Below the pieces are notes generated by a model. It was not told where the DNA came from and did no database searches. It saw only the letters and a program-made list of their open reading frames with translations. Positions 1-5,080 of a stretch of 6,399 nt of DNA are shown one piece after another. Every line of letters starts with the position of its first letter. The stretch's first letter is position 1. Origin of the DNA: Candidatus Atribacteria bacterium 1244-E10-H5-B2 (GTDB taxonomy: Bacteria > Atribacterota > JS1 > SB-45 > 34-128); contig NMQN01000370.1 of the NCBI GenBank assembly GCA_003575245.1, positions 1 through 6,399 on the forward strand, written 5' to 3'. A program made the position numbers and the translations under genes.

Positions 1-553
1 CTATAATAGTGTATAGAATTAAGTCTTTTCCGCTTACCCATTTATTTAATTTTCCAGAATAAATAAACTTGAGAGTAGGAGGTATTTTGAGCCAGACTTC
101 ACCAAGGACCATAACAGCTGCCAAATCGGTACTGCCCACCCCGATGGCAAAGGCACCTAATGCCCCGGAAGTGTCAGTATGAGAATCTGCGCCCACTACC
201 ACATCTCCAGGTAATACCAGTCCTTTTTCTGGCAGGAGGGCATGTTCTACCCCCATCTTTCCTATTTCAAAATAATTCTCTATTTCATATTCCTGGGCAA
301 ATTCTCTTAACAATTTACACTGCTCAGCAGATTTAATATCTTTATTAGGAGCAAAATGATCTGGTATTAGACCAACTCTTTTTTTGTTAAATACCTCTTT
401 CGCTCCACTTTCTTTAAAATATTTTATAGCTATCGGAGCAGTAATATCATTGGCAAAGGCAAAGTCCACCCGAGCTCTAATTATATCTCCTATCTTAAGA
501 TTATCTGTATCTGTATGAGCTGAGAGTATCTTCTCAACAATTGTTTTTCCCAT
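1..553 (-). CDS. leuC: 3-isopropylmalate dehydratase / homoaconitase-family large subunit, N-terminal part (runs off left edge)
   Basis: This is the first 184 codons of an aconitase-superfamily [4Fe-4S] dehydratase. It most resembles the LeuC/HacA group that isomerises 2- to 3-isopropylmalate in leucine synthesis. Seen: the start MGKTIVEKILSAHT, NDITAP (35-40), LIPDHFAPNKDIKSAEQC (62-79), NYFEIGKMGVEHALLPEKG (93-111) and PGDVVVGADSHT (115-126), followed by GALGAFAIGVGSTDLA. D65-H66 and D123-S124-H125 match the active-site pairs known in this superfamily. The three cysteine ligands lie in the missing C-terminal part. The ATG has an AAGGA site about 9 nt upstream and lies 24 nt after the activation-domain gene, so the two are probably co-transcribed. 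After SHT the protein reads DTSG, where many relatives have CTYG. Homoaconitase, citraconate/methylmalate hydratase or aconitase roles cannot be excluded without the rest of the gene and the small subunit. Confidence 0.88.
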   Translation of the reverse strand, partial: MGKTIVEKILSAHTDTDNLKIGDIIRARVDFAFANDITAPIAIKYFKESGAKEVFNKKRVGLIPDHFAPNKDIKSAEQCKLLREFAQEYEIENYFEIGKMGVEHALLPEKGLVLPGDVVVGADSHTDTSGALGAFAIGVGSTDLAAVMVLGEVWLKIPPTLKFIYSGKLNKWVSGKDLILYTII

Positions 554-577
554 TGCTTTATCCTTATCTAACGAAAT

Positions 578-1276
578 TTAAGATTTATAATTACAGCATT
601 TAAACTGACAGTTTCCGCAGTTATTATCCTCTTCAGAAGAGATAATCATTTCTTTCCCTACCCCGATTATCCAGGATAACGCTTTTTGGGGTAACATCAT
701 GTAACCTTTGGTTAGTCTTACTCCGATATTATCAGCAGGAATACTTTTAAAGATGATTTCTTGTTGAGACACTTCCCAACCACCATAACCGGGAGAAAAA
801 TGCCTACTCGTTTTAAAGCCCTGTTCTTTTACTTCTTGATGGGCTAATTTTCTAACTTCCCGACTAAAATCCTCGACTGCTACAGTCCCTACTGCATCTA
901 AAGCTAATGCCCGAGGATATTCTCCTTGAGAGAACAATTCAGAAACTTTCTTTTCTAAAAAATCCCCTATGGTAACCACTCCTACAAGCAAATGACTTGC
1001 CCCCTTTAATTGGTTAATTATAAATTTAGAAAATCTAAAAACAAGCTCATTCTCTAAATTAATCCTCCCCTTTGATGTAAAGCTAATAATTTTAATTAAG
1101 GAATAAACCCCTCGGGGTTTAAAAAGACTATAACCTCGATTAATTTCCTCTTCGGTAATCTGTAAAATATTTCGATTGGGCTTTTTAACCTTTTTTTTGC
1201 TATATCCCTGGTATCGTAATACTTCCTCTCTGTCTATATTTAATTTAATATCTTTTATTATCTTCATGTCTCTCAT
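578..1276 (-). CDS. Stand-alone methionine synthase (MetH) activation-domain protein
   Basis: This 232-residue protein matches the reactivation domain of cobalamin-dependent methionine synthase, which binds SAM and helps reductively remethylate oxidised cob(II)alamin. Seen: LDAVGTVAVE (126-135), RHFSPGYGGW (158-167), the expected SAM-site signature, and MLPQKALSWIIGVG (194-207). An N-terminal segment, IDREEVLRYQGY (14-25), resembles the lead-in of free-standing members such as Thermotoga TM0269. The C-terminus is cysteine-rich (C220, C223, C227, C228) and might bind a metal; that is inference. No catalytic MetH domains are fused to it, so it must act on a separate corrinoid protein, plausibly the one encoded at 3400-4035. 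Start choice is uncertain: neither Met1 nor Met4 has a clear Shine-Dalgarno site. A 350-bp repeat-rich gap separates it from metF, so it may have its own promoter. The leuC-like gene follows 24 nt downstream. Confidence 0.9.
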   Translation of the reverse strand: MRDMKIIKDIKLNIDREEVLRYQGYSKKKVKKPNRNILQITEEEINRGYSLFKPRGVYSLIKIISFTSKGRINLENELVFRFSKFIINQLKGASHLLVGVVTIGDFLEKKVSELFSQGEYPRALALDAVGTVAVEDFSREVRKLAHQEVKEQGFKTSRHFSPGYGGWEVSQQEIIFKSIPADNIGVRLTKGYMMLPQKALSWIIGVGKEMIISSEEDNNCGNCQFKCCNYKS

Positions 1277-1323
1277 CTTTTAATTTAATTGTATGGGAAT
1301 TCCTTTTTCACCTAAGCCCTAAT

Positions 1324-1355
1324 TCGTATCTCGTATCTAGTATCTCGTATCTCGC
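1324..1355 (+). repeat. Heptamer tandem array, unit TCGTATC (about 4.6 copies)
   Basis: Consecutive 7-bp units read TCGTATC, TCGTATC, TAGTATC, TCGTATC, then TCGC. Only one base departs from the unit in four full copies. The array is intergenic. A related copy, AATTCATATCTCGTA at 1650-1664, lies inside the 3' end of metF and matches 1321-1335 at 14 of 15 positions. Confidence 0.9.
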
Positions 1356-1364
1356 AAAGAAAAT

Positions 1365-1392
1365 AGAAGACAGAACACAGTATTTAGAATTA
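1365..1392 (+). repeat. Degenerate heptamer array, AGAAGAC-like
   Basis: Four 7-bp units read AGAAGAC, AGAACAC, AGTATTT and AGAATTA. The first two differ at one base; the others keep the AG start and the phase. It lies 9 bp after the TCGTATC array and looks like a decayed array of a different unit. Confidence 0.5.
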
Positions 1393-1428
1393 CTTTAAGT
1401 TATGAGAGTATATTTTGGTTGTATTTTC

Positions 1429-1449
1429 TTCTGACTTCTGAATTCTTAA
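1429..1449 (+). repeat. Short heptamer array, unit TTCTGAM (3 copies)
   Basis: The units TTCTGAC, TTCTGAA and TTCTTAA follow one another in 7-bp phase. The third copy differs by one base from the second. Intergenic, directly before an 18-bp palindrome. Confidence 0.6.
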
Positions 1450-1465
1450 ACAATAATTATTGTTT
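1448..1465. promoter_or_regulatory. Perfect 18-bp AT-rich palindrome, possible operator
   Basis: The sequence AAACAATAATTATTGTTT is its own reverse complement with no loop. It lies about 170 bp upstream of the activation-domain start. A dyad of this kind could bind a dimeric repressor, but no regulator is encoded nearby and AT-rich palindromes arise easily by chance. The role is a guess. Confidence 0.35.
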
Positions 1466-1503
1466 TTCGCTTTTCTCTCTAAGTTTTTAGCAGTATAATA
1501 ATA

Positions 1504-1538
1504 ACTGACGACTGCAAACTTTCCACATGCAACTCTAA
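1504..1538 (+). repeat. Degenerate heptamer array, ACTGACG-like (5 units)
   Basis: Units in 7-bp phase read ACTGACG, ACTGCAA, ACTTTCC, ACATGCA and ACTCTAA. Each begins with AC, usually ACT, while the second half varies. It reads as an eroded tandem array. Confidence 0.45.
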
Positions 1539-1580
1539 TCTTGAATTTTGTATTTTCCTTACACTTATTGCCCGCACCTA

Positions 1581-1608
1581 TACGCTAAACGCTGTACGCT
1601 CCACGCTA
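1581..1608 (+). repeat. Heptamer tandem array, unit NACGCTN (4 copies)
   Basis: Four consecutive 7-bp units read TACGCTA, AACGCTG, TACGCTC and CACGCTA. The ACGCT core is invariant and only the flanking bases of the unit vary. It ends about 18 bp from the metF stop codon. Confidence 0.85.
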
Positions 1609-1615
1609 GGTTATA

Positions 1616-1650
1616 TTCACTAACGACTAATTTAACAAACGACAGACTAA
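1616..1650 (+). repeat. ACTAACG-type repeat overlapping the metF 3' end
   Basis: The tract contains CACTAACGACTAATTTA and a decayed copy, ACGACAGACTAA. Bases 1616-1634 match the reverse complement of 6292-6310 at 18 of 19 positions, so the same element occurs at both ends of the window in opposite orientation. The metF stop codon (1627-1629) and its last codons lie within the tract. Confidence 0.7.
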
Positions 1651-2490
1651 ATTCATATCTCGTAAAGGGAATATATGAATTCCGGCTACTTCTTTAAATT
1701 TACGTATTTTACTAATAAGTTCTCGGGATATCTTTACTCCCTCCTCTACATCCTTCCCCCTCATTCTCTCTTTTACTTCGGGAGGAACAAAGATACCTGG
1801 CAAATTTTTATTTAAATATTCAACCATCTTATAACTTTTTAAGGGCATAATCCCGATAATTTTTGGTATATTGATATGAGTGGTAAGTTTTAAAAATTTT
1901 TCCAGTAGCCCTATATCATAAATGGGTTGGGTTTGAATAAAGTTAGCCCCGGCCGATACTTTTTCCTCAAACCGTTTTATCTCCTTTGTTAAATCTTGGG
2001 CAGTAGGATTAACCGCTATCCCGATAAAAAAATCTGTTATATCTTTAAGCTCATTCCCACCGTACTCATATCCATTATTTAACTTGTTTACCATTCTTAC
2101 TAATCCTATAGAATCTACATCAAAAACACCAGTCGCCATAATATAATCACCCACCTCGGGAGGGTCTCCCGTTAAAGCCAGAATATTCCTTACCCCCAAA
2201 GCAGATGCACCTAAAAGCTCGGCCTGTAAACCCAATAAATTTCTATCTCGGCAGGTTATATGAAAAATTGCTTCTAACCCTATTTTTTCCTGAATAATAT
2301 GAGAAAGGGCAATGGGGCTCATTCTTAATTTAGCCAGAGGACAATCGGTAACATTTACCGCATCTACAATTTTTCTAAAATTGGCACTATTTACTTCTGT
2401 TAAAATTTTATCTAAATTTAAAGTTTTGGGAGGATCTAACTCCACTGTTATTACAAACTTATTCGCTGCTAATTTTTCTCTTAAATTCAT
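1627..2490 (-). CDS. metF: Methylenetetrahydrofolate reductase (MetF family)
   Basis: This 287-residue TIM-barrel flavoprotein should reduce 5,10-methylene-THF to 5-methyl-THF, the methyl donor for the AcsE-like enzyme encoded upstream. Seen: VTVELDPPK (14-22) with the catalytic-type Glu17, HITCRDRN (77-84), LTGDPP (106-111), QTQPIYD (186-192), GIMPL (213-217) and GIHIFPL (270-276). Length is normal for a single-domain bacterial MetF. No MetV-type zinc-finger partner or fusion is present, so its electron donor is unknown. The start fits the family, but the nearest Shine-Dalgarno candidate, AAAGG, lies about 14 nt upstream, a long spacing. The final 11 residues after GIHIFPL are encoded by sequence matching the neighbouring intergenic repeats, which suggests the original tail was replaced. 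It follows the methyltransferase gene by 88 nt containing a hairpin. Confidence 0.93.
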   Translation of the reverse strand: MNLREKLAANKFVITVELDPPKTLNLDKILTEVNSANFRKIVDAVNVTDCPLAKLRMSPIALSHIIQEKIGLEAIFHITCRDRNLLGLQAELLGASALGVRNILALTGDPPEVGDYIMATGVFDVDSIGLVRMVNKLNNGYEYGGNELKDITDFFIGIAVNPTAQDLTKEIKRFEEKVSAGANFIQTQPIYDIGLLEKFLKLTTHINIPKIIGIMPLKSYKMVEYLNKNLPGIFVPPEVKERMRGKDVEEGVKISRELISKIRKFKEVAGIHIFPLRDMNLVCRLLN

Positions 2491-2546
2491 TGATTTTATA
2501 TCTACCTTTCTTTGCTTTAGCTAAAATTACAATCTCCATTTTTACA

Positions 2547-2575
2547 AAGGAACAGAGTGCCGTCCCCTGTTCCTT
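2547..2575. repeat. REP-like palindrome between acsE-like gene and metF
   Basis: A perfect 9-bp stem, AAGGAACAG / CTGTTCCTT, encloses the 11-nt loop AGTGCCGTCCC, starting 3 nt after the methyltransferase stop. The GTGCCGTCCCCTGTTCC wording resembles palindromes scattered in genomes that carry Y1-type (RAYT) transposases; that comparison is from memory. Neither strand shows a T-run directly after the stem, so it is a poor intrinsic terminator. It could still stabilise mRNA ends or tune read-through into metF. Confidence 0.6.
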
Positions 2576-2578
2576 CGG

Positions 2579-3385
2579 TTAAAATAATAATTTTCCTTCT
2601 CGAAAAGCCTTAAGATATTGCCCGCAAAATTCATCTTTACCCAATAAAAGGTTGGTTGCTTTAATTAAGGCCATTATCTTCTGATCAGTGGAATCTAATA
2701 TTACCGCATCAAGACCACAAGCCACTGCCAAAACCATAAAACTTTGATTAATCAATCTTCTTTCCGGCAGCCCGTAGGAAATATTACTTAACCCTATAAT
2801 TGTTTTAACCTCAGGATGTGAATCCTTAATTCTTTCTAAAGTCTCCAGAACAGTATTGGAATTTTGAATATTAGCACTGACCGGCAAAGTTAAAGGATCA
2901 ATATATATATCTTCTATAGGAATTCCTTCATTAGTAAGTTTCCTTATTAATCCGTCAGCAATTTTAAATCTCTCTTTTGAATCCTGAGGGATACCCCGTT
3001 CATCCATAGTAAGGGCTACCACCAAACACTTATATTTTTTAACTAAGGGAAGAATTAACTCCATCTTTTCTCTCTCTGCAGTTACTGAATTAATCAAGGC
3101 TTTACCCTTGTCCCAATCATAAACCTCTAACCCCGCCTTTATAGCTTCATGGTTAGGGCTATCGATACATAAAGGAACATCCATTGCTTCTTGAACTGTC
3201 TTTACTAACCATTTCATATCTTCCGGTTCGCTCTTTCTAATTGTTCCGATATTTAAATCCAACATTTGGGCTCCACTTTCAACCTGTTTTTGGGCTAGCC
3301 CTTGAATAAACTCTTTGTTTTTGCCTTCCACCATATCTTTAATATCTTTTCGACTGGAATTTATCTTTTCTCCAATAATCAACAT
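2579..3385 (-). CDS. AcsE-like methyltetrahydrofolate:corrinoid protein methyltransferase
   Basis: This 268-residue pterin-binding TIM barrel should move the N5-methyl group of methyl-THF to a cob(I)amide, or run the reverse. It closely follows Moorella AcsE: MLIIGEKIN at the start, ALxxT-free DLNIG (43-47), LCIDSPN (72-78), ALINSVTAEREK (96-107), YIDPLTLPVS (161-170), GLSNISYGLP (198-207) and ACGLDA (222-227). D75, N99, D163 and N201 correspond to AcsE D75, N96, D160 and N199, so the site looks intact. The start has a strong AGGGGA site 9 nt upstream that overlaps the stop of the corrinoid protein gene 14 nt away. That tight coupling marks the corrinoid protein as its partner. No CO-dehydrogenase/acetyl-CoA synthase genes are visible, so a methionine-synthase or demethylation role is as likely as Wood-Ljungdahl. 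Dihydropteroate synthase is excluded by the motif set. Confidence 0.92.
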   Translation of the reverse strand: MLIIGEKINSSRKDIKDMVEGKNKEFIQGLAQKQVESGAQMLDLNIGTIRKSEPEDMKWLVKTVQEAMDVPLCIDSPNHEAIKAGLEVYDWDKGKALINSVTAEREKMELILPLVKKYKCLVVALTMDERGIPQDSKERFKIADGLIRKLTNEGIPIEDIYIDPLTLPVSANIQNSNTVLETLERIKDSHPEVKTIIGLSNISYGLPERRLINQSFMVLAVACGLDAVILDSTDQKIMALIKATNLLLGKDEFCGQYLKAFREGKLLF

Positions 3386-3399
3386 TTCAAATTATCCCC

Positions 3400-4035
3400 T
3401 TAAATTTTTAATAGCTCCCTTGCCTTATCTACTGCCGATGCAGCATTTGGGGCATATACATCTGCACCAATCTCATCAGCAAATTCCTGGGTAACCGGTG
3501 CCCCTCCTACCATTACTTTAATCTTACTTCTTAAGCTTGCTTTTTTTAAAATAGTTATTACATCCCTCATACCAATCATAGTAGTAGTCAGTAGAGCAGA
3601 TATACCCACAATATCCGGTTGATGCTCCTGAGAGGCTTTTAAAAATTTTTCAGGAGGGACATCTATCCCTAAATCTATAACTTCAAATCCTCCCCCTCTT
3701 AACATCATAGCTACCAAATTCTTGCCAATATCGTGTAAATCGCCCTTTGCAGTACCGATTATCACCTTGCCTACGGCTTTTACTCCACTTTTGATTAGTT
3801 CGGGCTGGAGCAGCTCCAACCCTCCGTACATCGCTTGAGAAGCTAATAGTACTTCAGGAAGAAAAATTTCATTGTTTTTAAATTTTATTCCGATAACCTT
3901 CATCCCTTTAATTAAGCCCTGCTCCAAAATTTCCTTAGGTTCTATTTTCTCCAGTAAAGCCCTCTGAGTAATCTCCCTTACTTTTAAAATATCACCTCGG
4001 AATAAAGCCTCTTGTAATTCCTTTAATTCTACCAT
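3400..4035 (-). CDS. Methyltransferase cognate corrinoid protein (B12-binding)
   Basis: This 211-residue methyl carrier holds a corrinoid cofactor and shuttles methyl groups between two methyltransferases. The N-terminal helical cap (about 1-85) includes FLPEVLLASQAM (58-69), placed as in MetH and MtbC/MttC proteins. The Rossmann B12 domain (about 88-211) carries the base-off signature DLHDIG (99-104), so His101 is the expected lower cobalt ligand. S146-A-L148 and VGGAPV (176-181) complete the binding site. It is a single cap-plus-B12 unit of normal length, with no homocysteine or pterin domain. Its ATG follows a strong GGGAGGGAG site about 7 nt away. The partner methyltransferase starts 14 nt downstream. 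The family also serves methylamine, methanol, betaine and O-demethylase systems, but no MttB- or MtaB-like substrate enzyme is present here. Confidence 0.93.
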   Translation of the reverse strand: MVELKELQEALFRGDILKVREITQRALLEKIEPKEILEQGLIKGMKVIGIKFKNNEIFLPEVLLASQAMYGGLELLQPELIKSGVKAVGKVIIGTAKGDLHDIGKNLVAMMLRGGGFEVIDLGIDVPPEKFLKASQEHQPDIVGISALLTTTMIGMRDVITILKKASLRSKIKVMVGGAPVTQEFADEIGADVYAPNAASAVDKARELLKI

Positions 4036-4066
4036 AAATTATCTCCCTCCCTAACTAATCCCTTTC

Positions 4067-4882
4067 CTACCGAGAAATTTCCTTAGATTTTTCTGTTGCT
4101 CGGCTAATTGCCTTAATAAGGGCTACTCTTATTCCACCATCTTCTAATTCCATCAATCCATCTACTGTAACTCCCGCAGGAGTAGTTACAGCATCCTTTA
4201 GTAAGGCCGGATGCATTCCTGTTTCTAATACCATCTTTGATGCTCCCAATAAGGTTTGAGTGGTTAATTTTTTAGCCAATTCACGAGGCAGACCCATTCT
4301 TACTCCTCCTTCAGTTAAAGACTCGATAATTATATAGGCATATGCCGGCCCACTGCCTGATAAGGCTGTAACTACATCCATTAATTCTTCCCGGTGAATA
4401 ACCTCCACTAACCCTATTGCTCCAAAGATATCTATAGCCATCTGAATGTGATTTTCATCAATATATTTTCCCGGGCAAAGAACAGTCATACCTTCATTAA
4501 TTAAGGCGGGCGTATTGGGCATAGCCCTGATTACCGGGATATTCTTTTCCAAACATTCCTCTATGAACTGAGTACTGGTAGCTGCTGCAATAGATATTAT
4601 TAATTGCTTTTTTGTGATCACATCTTTTATATTAGAAAGTACTTTCTTCATCATCTGGGGTTTAATCGCAAGTATAATTATATCTTTCTCTGAAATCATT
4701 TCTTTATTATTAATATAAGTTTTAATACCATATTTTTTGTTTATCTCTTGGGCATGTTCTTCTTGGGCAGTACTTCCAGCTAAATTTTCTTTCTTCACTA
4801 AATTATTTTTGATCATACCATTAAGAAGAGTTTCCCCTATTTTTCCCACTCCAATTATAGCAACTTTTTTATTTGTAAGCAT
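4067..4882 (-). CDS. proC: Pyrroline-5-carboxylate reductase
   Basis: This 271-residue cytosolic enzyme catalyses the last step of proline synthesis, NAD(P)H-dependent reduction of 1-pyrroline-5-carboxylate. Seen: the Rossmann fingerprint IIGVGKIGETLL (9-20), AIKPQ (72-76), SIAAATS (97-103), RAMPNTPALINEG (119-131), ALSGSGPAYAY (173-183) and DAVTTPAGVTVDGL (230-243), all in family order and at normal length. The TTPAGVT stretch departs slightly from the common TSPGGTT form. A GGAG site lies about 13 nt before the ATG, rather far, but no better in-frame ATG exists. It lies 31 nt upstream of the corrinoid protein gene. The link to one-carbon or methionine genes looks positional rather than biochemical. 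A 198-bp gap separates it from the UPF0280 gene, so a promoter could lie there. Confidence 0.95.
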   Translation of the reverse strand: MLTNKKVAIIGVGKIGETLLNGMIKNNLVKKENLAGSTAQEEHAQEINKKYGIKTYINNKEMISEKDIIILAIKPQMMKKVLSNIKDVITKKQLIISIAAATSTQFIEECLEKNIPVIRAMPNTPALINEGMTVLCPGKYIDENHIQMAIDIFGAIGLVEVIHREELMDVVTALSGSGPAYAYIIIESLTEGGVRMGLPRELAKKLTTQTLLGASKMVLETGMHPALLKDAVTTPAGVTVDGLMELEDGGIRVALIKAISRATEKSKEISR

Positions 4883-4930
4883 AATGTTTGTATTTCTCCT
4901 TTCGATAAAAAATGTGTAATTTTTAAATTA

Positions 4931-4962
4931 ACCAATTTGCCAATCCACCAATTTACCAATTC
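4931..4962 (+). repeat. Octamer tandem array, unit ACCAATTT (4 copies)
   Basis: Four 8-bp units read ACCAATTT, GCCAATCC, ACCAATTT and ACCAATTC. It is the clearest part of the 198-bp gap between the UPF0280 gene and proC. It is the only array in the window with an 8-bp period; the others have period 7. Confidence 0.85.
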
Positions 4963-4977
4963 TCGATCCAATAGTTA

Positions 4978-5028
4978 CCCAGTCTAGTCCACCTACATCC
5001 CAGCCCTTATCAGACTACCAGTCCACAA
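4978..5028 (+). repeat. Degenerate C-rich repeat tract, AGTCCACC-like
   Basis: AGTCCACC (4986-4993) and AGTCCACA (5020-5027) flank diverged copies such as AGTCTAGTCC and AGACTACC. The tract is richer in C than its surroundings and continues the octamer array without coding potential. The unit boundaries are uncertain. Confidence 0.4.
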
Positions 5029-5044
5029 AATCTCATCTTAAGGT

Positions 5045-5070
5045 AAAAAAACGCATTAAGGGCTTGCTTA
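5045..5070 (-). terminator. Weak candidate intrinsic terminator after UPF0280 gene
   Basis: Reading on the minus strand, TAAG and CTTA can pair around a 6-nt loop, and seven T follow four bases later. The stem is only 4 bp and AT-rich, so the T-run is the main argument. It lies 11 nt after the UPF0280 stop. Confidence 0.25.
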
Positions 5071-5080
5071 TTATCTTTTT

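Larger units (their letters stand above)
1277..1626. other. 350-bp intergenic region made largely of period-7 repeats
   Basis: No convincing gene, tRNA or riboswitch is visible between metF and the activation-domain gene. The region instead holds several unrelated heptamer arrays (listed separately), a perfect 18-bp palindrome and AT-rich filler. No strong sigma-70 promoter could be picked out, although TATACT-like hexamers occur on the minus strand near 1490-1500. Confidence 0.7.

Noticed and set aside
1324..1608. CRISPR array
   Set aside because: The units are 7 bp, directly tandem and without unique spacers, and no cas gene is present.
1277..1626. SAM or cobalamin riboswitch upstream of the activation-domain gene
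   Set aside because: Expected for methionine and B12 genes, but no conserved core or long paired helices were seen; the gap is mostly short repeats.
2312..2524. Plus-strand reading frame of 70 codons
   Set aside because: It lies opposite the well-supported metF N-terminus, has no Shine-Dalgarno site or recognisable motif, and is a shadow of the coding strand.
2579..3385. Dihydropteroate synthase (folP)
   Set aside because: The fold is shared, but MLIIGEKIN, CIDSPN, NSVTAEREK and GLSNISYGLP follow the AcsE methyltransferase group.
4737..4919. Plus-strand reading frame of 60 codons with a hydrophobic look
   Set aside because: It mirrors the proC N-terminus; the hydrophobic run is the antisense of the Rossmann fold and Lys-rich codons.
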